DNA from: Rhizophagus irregularis
Lineage: Eukaryota > Glomeromycota > Glomeromycetes > Glomerales > Glomeraceae
Length of the DNA: 64,000 bases
Assembly (NCBI RefSeq): GCF_026210795.1
Contig: NC_089433.1
Span: forward strand, 4,303,001-4,367,000
Direction: 5' to 3'
Shown piece by piece: positions 1 to 10,547 of this stretch. The position numbers and the translations under genes were made by a program. Numbering within the stretch: position 1 is the first letter of the stretch; every line of letters begins with the position of its first letter. A model generated the notes under the pieces. That model saw only the letters and a list, made by a program, of their open reading frames with translations, searched no databases and was not told where the DNA came from.

Positions 1-1918
1 CGGGTTGTTGCTCAGGAACTTGGTCTGCAGTTGTAGAATCTGAGTCAGATAGTAAGTTATCTAAAACGTCGTAGTCATCATTAGCTTCAAATGCAGGTTC
101 CTCAGCAGGCAGCTCATTTTCTTGATCAGGTACCTCATCAGATAGATAACAGTCTGAGAAACTGTCTATAATTTCATTAGTATCTGACTCTATGGGAGCT
201 GGAGATTCCTCAGGAATAGGATCCTCTTTGATGACAGGTGCAGGTTTTACCTTCAAGCAATCAGGTTTAGGTGGTACTGGTGGAGGAGCCTTTTTGGCAA
301 CTGGTTGCTTTTCAGTAGGTTTTTCTTCAATAGGAGCAGGTTTTTCCTCAGCAGGTTTCTCAACAACTAGCTCCACTTCCTCTTGATCTACTTGCGATTT
401 ACTAGCTGGATTATATATATTTGCCAAGAATTTCACCAAGGCATTTGGATCAGATGCGGGCTTCTCAGGAGTTTCTACATCTATTCCTTCTATATTGATT
501 TCATCTGTTTCATGGATCTATTTTTTGCTGAGGTATTTCTTGTAAAGATCCTCCCTGGATATGCTATATACTTGGGTTAACTTTTTATTTATATAAGTCC
601 GATTACTATTTATACTCAACTCATTTGATAGAATTCTAGAAGCGTTTATATTTGATAATGGTGAGATGCAATGAGTTTCACAGTATGAAGTATATACCCT
701 ATAAAATTCTTGAACAGGTAGGTCGGTTATATGATTTTTTACTATGAGGTAAGTGTCCTTTATGAATTGAAATAGGGGTGGAAGAGTCGATATGATGTGA
801 TCCTGCTTAGATGTTGTCATAGGTGGTGGATTCCCATTGAAGTCTGGGTAAGCATCTGCAATGGCTCTCAAGTAAGCATAGAATGCCTCACTGGTGCCTG
901 GGTATTTCATAGCGTCACTGAGTTTCTTAAAGTAGTTGAGGTCTCCCTTGCGGGATGGTGACACATCCAAGAACACTGTGTGCCTATCGTCATTCTCCAC
1001 TCTAAGAGCATTTTCATTAGTGAGTACAATGGTGGATATAAAGTTTTTGTAATGTGTTGGCATCTTGTATTTTTCATGGATTTCCATTATGTCACCTGTT
1101 ACCTTATCCTTTAACGATCGATACAGATTATTCCACTGGCTTTTTTCTGTAGGTATTTTCTCGAGGAGGAGAAGAACCTTACCTTGTAATTGCCCATTGA
1201 AACTTCCAAGAATCGTTTGAGGATCGCTAGTCTTATAAACAAGTTGAGTACCTAAGACACTACGTTGAATGAAATCTGTTATAATACTCTTACCCCAACC
1301 CTGTCCAGATTTCAGGTAGAGAATCGAATACATTTTCCTTCCAGCTGCCACACCGGCCAACCACTTTATGATATACTCAGTAAGATTCCAATCGCCTGAA
1401 CACCAAATATCCTGAATGTGAGAGAAGATAAATTTAACCGCGAGGTGGGTTGTAGATTCAAAAGTGGATATCGGACACAGGATATGGAGGAATCCTGGAA
1501 AGATATTGAGATAAAGTTGGCCACCTAGTTTAAAGATACGGGATTTTTGAGGGTCACAGGTAGCTACACATACAGTACTATATTCGATCATAAACCATTT
1601 GTTGATATTAAATTCAACCTTTTGTAAAGGACCCTGTTCAGATTGTGTGTAAAAGACTTTGGTAATTGGACGGATAAGTTTATTAATATTTTTATCAGGG
1701 ATGTGCTTGAGGTTTTTGATTTCTGATCACCACATGAAGACTCCATGCGGGTTGGAGCAGGGGATAAAGTAACTGCAAAGATAACCTTTAGCTTGATTGA
1801 GATCTCTCATATTCTTTGCAGCGTTAATGAGCCGTTTAAGCTCATCAATACTAAAAGCCTTCTTTTGTTCACCGAACTTGGGGATAACTTGAGCTTGAGT
1901 GCTAGTTTGGGCAGTCAT
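1..1918 (-). pseudogene. SF3-type (D5/NS1-like) helicase, decayed copy A
   Basis: The reading frame runs leftwards from an ATG at 1918 and is partial at the window edge. Walker A (GQGWGKS) is near 1290, Walker B (a run of hydrophobic residues, then E) near 1175, and the TIVLTNEN sensor motif near 1015, as in superfamily 3 helicases. Two premature stops break it. TGA at 1727-1729 stands where the other copy has CGA (Arg). TAG at 518-520 stands where the other copy has TGG (Trp). Beyond the second stop the frame keeps a Pro/Glu/Lys-rich tail. It is almost certainly inactive. The role inferred from the family is ATP-driven unwinding during replication of the element. Confidence 0.85.
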
Positions 1919-2138
1919 TTTTTGTTCTATCAAATCGAGTACTAATTTATAGTTACCTAATCTTCAATTGCCGAATATTTTTTCCAAAGATCTGCACTCC
2001 TACCAGGTTACCCTCCTGTAGTCCTGTGGTCCTGCGATTCTGCGGTCCTCTGGTTATATCTGGTTATCTTCTAGGGGTAAAAAAAAAACTATAAACCACG
2101 AACCTTTACGACTGCTCTAAATCTTCCCTTCCCCTTTT

Positions 2139-2507
2139 TCAAACTACATATATCTGAAATCCAAACCGCTCAAGAGCTCCTTTTACTATAGTTAGCTCTT
2201 TTCTAGTGTCCGTTAACTCTTTACAAGCCTTTTGATACGCCTTCCATTCAAGTTCATGGAGGTCACGATTTCTATTATCCTCCTCCTCCGATCGACCAAG
2301 AGCATCATTTGCTTTTTCCTTCTTTTCTACTGCCCTGTCGTATGCCTCCTCAGCTTTTTTATGCCACTTCCAGAGTACTTGTTCAGCTTCGGCTTTCCAG
2401 ATTGGGCTGACTTCTAAAAGATGTGGCCCAAAATTGCTACTTGGAATGAGTTCCAGGATATGGCCTACAAGTTCGGGGATTACTGATACTGCGTGCGGGG
2501 TATACAT
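2139..2507 (-). CDS. F-box-like protein with coiled-coil tail (copy A)
   Basis: A complete 122-codon frame from ATG at 2507 lies next to the decayed helicase. The first 45 residues resemble a degenerate F-box (IPELVGHILE, then a WKAEAEQVLW segment). The remainder is a charged helix rich in K, E and A, predicted by eye to form a coiled coil. The intact version at 32948-33307 is very similar and differs by a small indel in the middle. F-box proteins normally hand substrates to SCF ubiquitin ligases, but that role here is inference from a weak motif. It may no longer be expressed because its element is truncated. Confidence 0.5.
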   Translation of the reverse strand: MYTPHAVSVIPELVGHILELIPSSNFGPHLLEVSPIWKAEAEQVLWKWHKKAEEAYDRAVEKKEKANDALGRSEEEDNRNRDLHELEWKAYQKACKELTDTRKELTIVKGALERFGFQIYVV

Positions 2508-2549
2508 GTTATCTGTCCTTCATCGGGAAATTTTTTAAGATGCAGAACT

Positions 2550-2580
2550 GCGGAGATCTGTTAAATTAGCAGATCTCCGC
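2550..2580. repeat. Perfect 11-bp inverted repeat
   Basis: GCGGAGATCTG and its exact complement are separated by 9 bases and followed by a T run. Partial copies of the same half-site (tgcggaagtctgcg) lie just downstream, so this is probably the remnant of a small inverted-repeat element at the edge of copy A. The T run makes it look like a bacterial terminator, but the setting is eukaryotic. Confidence 0.6.
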
Positions 2581-2689
2581 ATTTTTTTTGTGAATTTATG
2601 CGGAAGTCTGCGATTTTGCAGATTTTCACTTTTTATTTTTTACAAAGTTATGTAATAATCTGCAATTTTGCATATTTCCAATTTTTTAT

Positions 2690-4680
2690 GTATGCATTTC
2701 TGTACGCTAAACCCGGAAAGTTAAAATTAATTCGTTCTTCGATGTTTTCATAAATATTATTAACTCTAACACCATCTATATATATTATATCCTAGATTTG
2801 AGTTCTTGATTTTAGTTAATAATGGATCATAATAAATAATCCATAAAAGTGGCAAAAACTTGATCAATTTCGCATTGCATATCGAAAGCGTCTGTTAGCA
2901 AACCTTATTCTTCCGTCCAGTCGATAATCCTGTTAATAAGTTAATCAATTCTATTGGAAATTTAATTCTTTTCATCGCTTTTTCCAGCATAAAAATATTA
3001 ATCCGATCATAAGCTTTTGACATGTCGAAGGCAAGAATTCATAATTCTTTATCACGTTCATTGCTATGTTGAATTATCTTATTAATTATTCGTAATGGCT
3101 CGAAAGTTGAGTTTAAAGGTAAACCCGCGTATTGATATCCTTGCAAAATTTGATGTTCTACTATTATCTTCGAGATACGTTTTGTAATTATTTTCATCAT
3201 AACTTTTCTAACTGTTTCCAATAACATGATTGGCCTAGTATTATTTAATCTATACCCCTAAGGTTTCGGTTTTGGGATTAGATATATATTTGCTAATTTC
3301 CAATCTTTGGGCATTATTTGAGTTCGCAAAACTTCATCTATAATATTCCTTAATAATTGATTAAACTCTAACAGAGCTTTCTTAATCTCATCATATGCAA
3401 TTCCTGTGGGTCCCACTGCTTTTTTAATTGGTAAATCCTTAATTACGATATTCCATTCGTCATCTGTAATTGGTTCAAGGCAATTATTATAAATTAATTC
3501 ATTAATTGATCTTATCGGTTCATATTCATCAGACCACTCTTGTAAATCTTCTATTGTACGATTTTTCGAATCAGCTGCATTTTGAAAATAATCTTTAGTT
3601 ATATCTTTGATTTTATTTTCATCAGTAACTAAAATACTATTTCCATATTCATTATCAATTAAAACTCTATCTATAAAAATTTTTTTCATCTCATTTTCAG
3701 TAATATTATCAATCATTCTTCGTTGATTATCTGCTAAATCTGCACAATGTTTATTCTATGGTTTCTTAAATTTTTTCATTTTTTAAATTAAACATTTCTA
3801 ATGAAAATTTTGAGAATAAAACGTCATATATCTCATTTAATTCCTTAACATATTGACCTATCAAGAATCGACTTAATCTATGTTGTAATAAGAGATACGT
3901 TGAATTCACTTCATCTATTGAATGTCTTTTAACAAGATGTTTTAAATAATTATTGTAGTGTTTCCAATTTAGAGCGAGTCTTTCAAAACTCAATTTCTTT
4001 TTAAATTTTCTTCTTAAATATATAATGTATCGTAAATCTTTATATAGTTATGTATGTTGAAATGTTTTGTCATGATCGATATTAACGATAATTTCTTTAG
4101 ATCGAATATGTTGTTGTTTAATTTTCAATAAATTATTTTTAAAAAATGACCACTTTTCTTCTATTGAGCCATTTAAATTAAAAGAAATAGCAACCTTTTT
4201 TAAGTCATCTTGAAAATTTAAAAGATCTTTTTCTTCAGTATTGTCAAAGTCAAAAATTTGTCTAATTAAATTCTTATTAGTCGTATTCATTTTTTTTGTC
4301 TATAAAATCGGATAAATCAAATCTTCATTAATAAAATCAAAAGTTAATAAAGCATGATCCGTTTTAATTATATCTCTTATATTAATAATTTTGCTTTCGA
4401 TATTTTCGTGAAAAGATTTTCTGATATCCATATATAATCAATTCTTGAGTTGAAACGACCAAAATAAGTCATTATTTCTTTTGTATTATCCATATCATAA
4501 GTTTCTTTATGAACATCCCATAAATTAAGATCCTCTAATTTCTGAAAAATTTTCAACATTTTTGGCATAGATTGTTTATTATCTTGTCATTTTTTAAACC
4601 TTCGATATTGTAAATTAAAATCACCACAACAAATAATATCGAAAAAAAAATTTTCTAAGTTTTTCTTTGTAAAAAAAATG
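2690..4680 (-). pseudogene. Decayed non-LTR (LINE) retrotransposon: endonuclease and partial reverse transcriptase
   Basis: The pieces read right to left. An APE-type endonuclease end is recognisable from a CCGDFN motif near 4630 and SRIDYIW near 4440. A linker occupies about 4290-3770. The reverse-transcriptase N-terminus spans 3716-3258 and contains KKAVGPTGIAYDEIKKALLE. RT blocks near 3230-2940 include RPIMLLE, QYAGLP and AFDMSKAYDR (motif A with its Asp). The frame is broken by several stops and shifts, and the region with RT motif C (YxDD) and the 3' end is absent. Lineage cannot be fixed by eye. The style matches LINEs common in Rhizophagus. It is non-functional. Confidence 0.8.
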
Positions 4681-4752
4681 AAATGTAGGAACGGGAGAGA
4701 GTTTTCCTCATTCTGATCTGACATTGTCATTGTCATAAAGTTATATAAGATT

Positions 4753-5401
4753 CCCTATAAAAAATAAATGTCCGGAAAATGTCTAAGAAAATGTCCGGAA
4801 ATTGTCCAGAATAAATCTGGCATGTTCAGAAATTGTTTGGAAAATGTCTATTTTTTGCTACAAATTTGATACCTAAAATTTTGACATATCCGGACTTTGT
4901 CCAGAATATATCCAGAATTTGTCCAGTATAAAATTTTGGACAAATTTCAGACAGATAAACCTGGACAAATTTCGGACATAGTAAAAATTCAGATAATTTG
5001 AGCTGGACAAATTCTGGACGCTACTTCCAAAAAAGGATAAATTAATTTTGTAAAAAAATGCAAAAAGCACAAGACTGACATTCATAACCTTCTTTGTCAT
5101 ACTAATTAAATTTGCTGAGCAGGCAAAAATACTATATATCTATGATATAAAACTTTAAGTTAAAAGTAATTATAATGATGGTCACCTGTTGATCATCTTT
5201 TTGTACCAAATTTTATGAAAAAATATTTCAGGTCAATTTCTGAACAAATTCTGGACAAAATGAGTGTTCGGAAATGAGTGTGTTTTCAGAACAATTTCCA
5301 GACACGGTACCTGGCATTTTCTGGATATTTTCCGGACAATTATTTAGACAAATTTTCTGGACAATTTCTGGACAATTTCCAGACACTTATTTTTTATAGG
5401 G
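4753..5401. mobile_element. 649-bp inverted-repeat (MITE-like) element rich in TGTCCGGAAA-type repeats
   Basis: The ends are inverted copies: CCCTATAAAAAATAAATGTC on the left, and on the right the complement of a nearly identical stretch. ATT flanks both sides (4750-4752 and 5402-5404) as a possible 3-bp duplication. The interior is filled with variants of TGTCCGGAAA and TGTCCAGAA in both orientations. No coding capacity was seen. Confidence 0.65.
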
Positions 5402-6345
5402 ATTAATTTGAGAGTTTTTTACCAAAAAGGAAATTTTTTTATAAAAAAAGAAATGATTTTCAATTTCGAGGTAATTCAGCAGGTGTTTTAATAACAAATT
5501 GAAAAATGATTTCCATAGAAAATCTCATGACAAAATTTATAATAAATTTAAAAATAAATGATCAACAAATGATCAACAAAATCGTTATTAGTTTTATAAA
5601 AAACGCCCAATAATATCTTTTTATTGTTTTAAAAAATAAAAAAAAAAACTTCTATATTACACTATATCATAAGCCATTGAAATTCCATGCATTTAAAGTG
5701 AACCAAAAGACTTCAAAAAAAAGAAAGGCCACATCATGCAACTATTCGTTGGTGTTTTCTCTACTAGGAGTAAGCTTTCATTGATAGTGAGATGAATAAT
5801 CTCGTCTTGGCAAATGTTAAAAGGCTTTAAAGACGGTATGATCATTTTGGTTATTTTGCATTCTTGTAGATGGGCAGTCAAGAATATACAGTTTCATTAA
5901 ACCACCATATGATTGCATTTTTAGAATACTAATAATTAGTCAATCCTATCATTCTGTTTGTTGAGACAAGTGAACAATGTCGAATTTAAGTTGAGAGGGA
6001 TGTATCAAACCAAGAGATAAAGAGGTGGATGAGGATGAGCCTAAATTTTTTAGAGTTTTAATGATGTTATATCCTAGGATTGCATTTTTGAAAGTAATAA
6101 AAGTCTGGTCCTGGAAAATTCTGACTTATTATAAGTCACAAAAGGACCTGGAAGAAATACTGTCAAGGCAGCTGAAAAAGGAGATGGCATAAAATGGACT
6201 TTCCAGACTTTCAGGGAAGTAAGAGACCAAGTAGAACAAGAGCAGAAGGAAAGGAGAGGCAATCAACAATGTAAGAAACAAGCACTGTTCAAACTACAAG
6301 AAAGAAATCTTTCATATGGGTCAGTAAATTTAGATAAACTTCAAG
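5402..6345. other. Spacer without recognised gene
   Basis: AT-rich up to about 5950, then more balanced sequence (5980-6345) that continues after the nested elements at 34166. Short coding-like stretches occur but stops interrupt every frame. No family was recognised. Confidence 0.5.
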
Positions 6346-6393
6346 GTCACCATTAGGGATGGCAACGGTCACGGTCATTAACCGGTTATGACC

Positions 6394-6866
6394 GTCGTCG
6401 TGCTGGGTGTGGGCACGGTGCAAGCACCACCCACCTCCGGGTCTAACGACCTGTCGCAGTACCTATCTGGTCCCTACGGAACTCAGGAATCCCCATAAAT
6501 CCTCCACAATCCTACACATAGATCCTCCACAAAAATATATAACAAAAAAGGATAAAATAAAAGAAAAGAGAGGAAAATAAGAGGGAATCAGAAGAGTGTG
6601 GAGGATGTGGAGGATGTGGAGGATGTTTTAAAAAAATCAGGAGAGGGATTCCCCCAGAAAAAAGTTTTGATTTTACCCCCCCAGATCCTCCACATCCAGA
6701 ACATCTTCCACACGTACAGGATTCCGTCCGATCATCTGTATAAGCCGATGAGACAGCAAACCAGGTAGATTAACAGGTAAGCCCCTAGAAGGTCTATAGA
6801 GCTGGTAAGACCAACCCCATCCCGCCCCCGTCAGAAAAAATAAGTAATTGAACAATGGGTATACCA
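6394..6866 (+). repeat. Left terminal inverted repeat of the Polinton
   Basis: 473 bp that match the reverse complement of 33333-33805 almost base for base. It contains GC-rich end sequence and several GTGGAGGATGTGGAGGAT-type direct repeats near 6595-6625. An open frame across it (6673-6867) is mirrored in the other TIR and has no coding signature. Confidence 0.9.
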
Positions 6867-6897
6867 AGACGATTCAGAATACTTTTAAAAGGCAGTA

Positions 6898-7218
6898 CTA
6901 ATCCGTTTTCCTCTTTTTTGCCTCTTTAAGACATTTATCAATACACTGCTTGCAAGTGTCATCAGCATCTAAAATTTTCTGTCCGAGTTTTTTGCATTGC
7001 CGATTGTAAGCCGTCTGCTGTCTCTTAGCAGCGGTTTCTTTCTTTTTCTCCTTAGTCTTCTTCTTGATCACCCAGTCTACTCCAGTAAAAGTATTCTTAT
7101 GCATACCACAAATTGTGCAGTCACCATGCAGCCGGTAACGCCCATTTGTAGTCATATCTTGTATTTCACTAGCAGTCTCAGTTTCCTTCTTGCACTTTAG
7201 ACAGTAAAATCGTGTCAT
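6898..7218 (-). CDS. Small zinc-ribbon protein (DUF5679-like)
   Basis: A 106-residue protein starting at the ATG at 7218. The longer frame upstream overlaps the integrase and lacks coding character. The N-terminus MTRFYCLKCKKETET and a later CTICG give two CxxC pairs, the pattern of the short zinc-ribbon domain found in Polintons and several large DNA viruses. The C-terminal half is Lys-rich with another CxxC. The function in the family is unknown; nucleic-acid binding is a guess from the ribbon and basic tail. It diverges from the integrase across a 44-bp shared promoter region. The family assignment is by motif only. Confidence 0.7.
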   Translation of the reverse strand: MTRFYCLKCKKETETASEIQDMTTNGRYRLHGDCTICGMHKNTFTGVDWVIKKKTKEKKKETAAKRQQTAYNRQCKKLGQKILDADDTCKQCIDKCLKEAKKRKTD

Positions 7219-7262
7219 CTTGAGATTTGAAGTCTGAAATCTTTCCTTTAATTTGTCATAAT

Positions 7263-8354
7263 ATGTCACAATTAGAGAATTACTACAAGTACTACAGTCT
7301 ATCCAGAGTACCAGCACGAATTTTAAAAGGTGAAGAGCACTACAACCTATACAAAAAGCCCTTAAAGGAAAAGTCAACAGAACGCCCAAAGGTAATTGTA
7401 TGGAAACCAAATGCAACACACCAGGCAGATCTTGCAGAGATGCCAGTTGACCCCAAAGGATTCCACTATTTCTTCGTAGTGGTGGAAGTTGCAGGAAAGA
7501 GAGTCGATGCAGAGCCCTTGAAGGATAAAACTGCAAATAGGGTTCTCAATGGATTTGTCAAAATCTACAGAAGAAATCGTATCAAGCCTCCAACACACCG
7601 ACTGGAAACCGACTCCGGATCAGAATTCACTAATGACCAGGTACGTGATTTTTTCCTGAACAGCCTAGGGGTGATGATTAGGTTTGGAGAGCCGGGAAGA
7701 CATAAACAGCAATCATATGCTGAAAGAGCTATCCAAGCTATCCAAGAACCCCTTCTTAAACGAATGGTAGCACAGGAGTTGAAAACTGGGGTGACATCCG
7801 TGGAATGGTCAGAAGATTTCCATAATATAGTGAGTAAAGTAAATGAACTCTGGCAGAGAAATCCCCCAGACATTCCGACAGGGTCACCCAAAGTGTCAAA
7901 AAAGACAGACCTCCTCTCTGAAGGAACACGTGTCAGAGTCAAGTTAGATGAACCTATTTCTGTACTTGGTAACAAACTTCATGGAAAATTCCGTACAGGA
8001 GACATAAGATGGAACCCAAACATTCGTGTAATCAAAAAAATGATACTCTCACCTGAACAGCCTCCTACATATCTCCTTAATGGACCACATGGTCGATTAG
8101 GTGTATCCAGATGTGCATATACCCGAAAGGAATTGCAAGTAGTTTCTATTAATGAAAAGCCTCCACCTGACTCTGTGATAAGAGGACAACCCAAAAGATT
8201 CATACCTGAGCAGATACTTCGGCATCGCATTAGAAAAGGTCAAGACCAGTATTTGGTTAAGTGGGAGAGATACCCAGATACAGAAGCCACTTGGGAACCT
8301 GCTGACCAGTTGAAGGAAGATGTCCCTGACTTAATTCGCAAATTTTGGGAATAA
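7263..8354 (+). CDS. Retroviral-type integrase with C-terminal chromodomain
   Basis: A 363-residue DDE integrase. I chose the ATG at 7263 (MSQLENYYKYY) because the 12 codons before it overlap the divergent promoter. Catalytic residues by motif are Asp56 (HQADLAEM), Asp117 (LETDSGSEF) and Glu154 (SYAERAI), a D-60-D-36-E spacing. The last ~50 residues (from FIPEQILRHR to RKFWE) form a chromodomain with LVKWERYPDTEATWEP, which in related elements can direct insertion to marked chromatin. It would cut and join element ends, producing the 5-bp duplication seen. Polinton integrases often carry such a chromodomain. The frame is intact. It converges on the protease gene with a 25-bp gap. Confidence 0.92.
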   Translation: MSQLENYYKYYSLSRVPARILKGEEHYNLYKKPLKEKSTERPKVIVWKPNATHQADLAEMPVDPKGFHYFFVVVEVAGKRVDAEPLKDKTANRVLNGFVKIYRRNRIKPPTHRLETDSGSEFTNDQVRDFFLNSLGVMIRFGEPGRHKQQSYAERAIQAIQEPLLKRMVAQELKTGVTSVEWSEDFHNIVSKVNELWQRNPPDIPTGSPKVSKKTDLLSEGTRVRVKLDEPISVLGNKLHGKFRTGDIRWNPNIRVIKKMILSPEQPPTYLLNGPHGRLGVSRCAYTRKELQVVSINEKPPPDSVIRGQPKRFIPEQILRHRIRKGQDQYLVKWERYPDTEATWEPADQLKEDVPDLIRKFWE

Positions 8355-8379
8355 AAAAAAATAGAAGAATTAAAGGGTC

Positions 8380-9120
8380 TTATTTTTTATCCCCTCGATT
8401 AGCATCAGGAACTATTGGGATAAAAACATTCTTCCCATTACAGGTAAAGGCTATATGTTCACGTGATTCATGGATATCATAATTGTAACGTTTCAGACAC
8501 GTTCGGCTTAACCCAATTTCCCTATGCTTGTAACCACTTAAGACTGCAAGGTCCTCAGTGATAGCATAATCAGGGGTAAGTTTGATTGTCACTCCCTTTA
8601 CCATACCGAATGTCCTACCTGTTCCTGGAGCACCAGATATGTTGTATGTAATACTCTTGTCGATATCCAACCCTAATTCCTCAGCAGCTTCTCTCTGAAT
8701 AAAAGACGCATTAGCACAAGTGTCTGCTAAACACTGAATTGCTATCCCATTAACCTCCCCATCCAGTGCTAAAAGATCTTTAGTATTCTCCAAACGAGCT
8801 ATATCAATATCCATAGGATCGTATTCCCTGATATCCTCTTCTTGTTCCTCCTCAGCTAAGTCATCTGAAATCTCTATGACTTTTCTAGCAGACATCATCT
8901 CCTCCTGAAGAATCTCACGGAGTAATTTCCTAAAGTCTGCAGACCTTAACAGGCTTAATAAGTCATTCTTAGTAACAGCTTTTGCAGGTGTAGACTTACT
9001 ACCAGTAACTTTCACAGGAATCTTAACAGGGGTTGCTTTGCCTTTCAAGGGTACACTAGAAGAGCTAACTGCTGTCTTATTTGGGGACGACTTAAGAAGT
9101 TTTGAGATACTCGAACCTAC
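8380..9120 (-). CDS. Retropepsin-like aspartic protease (Pro), in -1 frame after Gag
   Basis: The frame is open from the A run at 9121-9129 to the stop at 8380. No ATG begins the domain, and TTG at 9048 is the nearest start-like codon, so expression as a Gag-Pro fusion is likely. The protease core contains LADTCANASFI, where DTCA replaces the usual D(S/T)GA, followed about 70 residues later by a GLSRTCLKRYNYDI segment resembling the retropepsin ILG region. It probably matures the Gag shell. The N-terminal ~90 residues are Lys- then Asp/Glu-rich. Finding a retropepsin in a Polinton rather than an adenain-type cysteine protease is unusual. Loss of the Gly after the catalytic Asp-Thr leaves activity uncertain. 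Confidence 0.75.
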   Translation of the reverse strand, partial: VGSSISKLLKSSPNKTAVSSSSVPLKGKATPVKIPVKVTGSKSTPAKAVTKNDLLSLLRSADFRKLLREILQEEMMSARKVIEISDDLAEEEQEEDIREYDPMDIDIARLENTKDLLALDGEVNGIAIQCLADTCANASFIQREAAEELGLDIDKSITYNISGAPGTGRTFGMVKGVTIKLTPDYAITEDLAVLSGYKHREIGLSRTCLKRYNYDIHESREHIAFTCNGKNVFIPIVPDANRGDKK

Positions 9121-9130
9121 TTTTTTTTTG
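9117..9130 (-). promoter_or_regulatory. -1 ribosomal frameshift site between Gag and protease
   Basis: On the minus strand the zero frame reads TCA AAA AAA AAG TAG. The nine A residues (9129-9121) give two ideal slippery heptamers, A AAA AAA and A AAA AAG. Stepping back one base leads straight into the open protease frame. The Gag stop codon follows immediately. This is the classic layout for making a minority Gag-Pro product. A downstream pseudoknot was not assessed. Confidence 0.65.
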
Positions 9131-10547
9131 ACCCAACACGAACCATATAGACATCACCAACTTTTTCTCTCAATTCTACCTTTTCACCAAAACTCACAGT
9201 ATCAATGTCCATAGCATCATCGTTAAGATCAAGGTTTCTCATTGCTCGGGCCAAATCCAGATCATCACGTCTATCTTTAGCCTTCTGAAGTTGTTTTGTA
9301 AGTATTTTAGACGTCCCACGTTTATATCCCATAATAAGATCAATAGCATTTTGATGATCATCCAAAGTCCACTCAGGAGCATCAGGATCATCACCAACAT
9401 CATGATCTACATAACCATCATCCCAATCAGGATCCTGAGGATCCTGAATAACACGTCTCTGTGGTTTTGGTCGAACAGGTTTAATCTGCTGTCTATAGAC
9501 TGGTGGATTACGAACTGGCCGAGCCTGTAATTGTTTAAATTGCACCTGAAAATTCTTGGTAAGTTCCTCAGCTTGAGCCTTAAGTAACTCTTGTAATTGT
9601 TCTTGAGTAACCCCAGATGACTTTGATGTCAGTACGACAGGTTCCTGTTTTCCTAACGGAGGTTGAGTTACATCACTGTAATCTGCTTGAAGTCGTCGAT
9701 TTCTATCTTGTAACCCCAAGCGCATTTCAGCCCTTCTCTGTTCTAAATTTCTCAGATGTTTAACCAAGTCATCAGAATTAAGATTGTGAAACCTTTCTGC
9801 TTCAAAAATATTATCAGCCGAAAGACCTCTAAAGAACTGGTCGATAATAAGATCATTAGTTAGTTTTAGTAATTTTCCAGCCCTCTTTACAGTTCTATAA
9901 AATGCATCAACTGGCTCATTTTCCTGATAAAGACTGTTAAAACGGATACGTTTCTTTTCATCTAAAATAGTTGGGAATTGTGTTCTAAGCCAATAAAGCG
10001 CCTGGTTAGGTTTAATACCTGGAAAAACTATAGGCCGATTATCATTAGCAGCAACACCAGCATCTGCAGTAGCCGGAGCAGCTCTATCTGTCGGACGAGC
10101 ACCAGCTCTTCCTCAAGCTTTATCTCCACCTATTAAATCATGAGTAGGAATAAATGCTGCTCTAATAGTTGCTAATGCATTAACTGGATCTGTAGCATAA
10201 GTCTGTGCTTCAGACCCATTTACATAAGTACCTGCATTCGGTCCTCCTGCACCTTCTGGTATTACTAATGCTACAAAAGCAGCTAAATTAGCTCCACCTC
10301 TTGAAGTGATACCAGAAAGTTCCCAATTTTTTCCTGTAATTTCTCGATCAAACCATTCAGCTGCTCCACCGGCCATGCAGCTTCTAAGTATACCCATAGC
10401 TCTTTTCCAAGACTCTGGTGGCCCTCCAGCAGCATATGGGTTAAGATTAATAGTATCAAGATAACCCATATAAAGCCTAACAAATGTATCAATATCATCA
10501 GTAGCTTTACCCTCAAAAATCGGCAATCCTATCGCAGTGGTAGCCAT
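9117..10547 (-). CDS. Ty3-like Gag (capsid) protein with one in-frame UGA
   Basis: Start at ATG 10547; the frame runs 476 codons with a single TGA at 10113-10115 (GCT TGA GGA, where CGA Arg would fit). The N-terminal domain starts with GLPIFEGKATDDIDTFVRL and contains RSCMAGGAAEWFDREI. It lines up with GMPTFSGKEDEDINDWIRQF and the LRGIALQWYNEE segment in the Gag of the Ty3 element in this same window. The second half has FPTILDEKKRIRFNSLYQ, EPVDAFYRTVKR and IDQFFRGL, the usual retrotransposon Gag C-terminal pattern. A Pro/Arg-rich and acidic tail follows, and no CCHC knuckle is seen. I infer a shell-forming role. The first 19 bases overlap the coiled-coil gene upstream. Confidence 0.8.

Larger units (their letters stand above)
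1..2519 (-). mobile_element. Truncated second Polinton-like element (copy A)
   Basis: This stretch is a close relative of the right end of the Polinton at 6394-33805. It matches about 17771-19106 plus 32164-33319 in the same orientation and gene order: helicase, then F-box-like gene. It lacks the Ty3 insertion, so 1353-1360 shows the empty target site. Similarity stops at about 2519, some 14 bp before the point where the other copy enters its terminal inverted repeat, so the right TIR is missing. Many differences between the copies are CpG to TpG or CpA changes, and this copy has stops in the helicase. The element continues beyond the left edge of the window. Confidence 0.8.

Noticed and set aside
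2550-2590. Hairpin followed by T run, like a bacterial terminator
   Set aside because: The setting is a eukaryotic, intron-containing genome, and partial copies nearby point to an inverted-repeat element.
6673-6867. 64-codon frame in the left TIR, mirrored at 33293-33526
   Set aside because: It exists only because the TIRs are GC-rich and nearly identical, and has no coding features.
7227-7262. Upstream start for the integrase
   Set aside because: These 12 codons lie in the divergent promoter region, and the ATG at 7263 begins the part with coding character.
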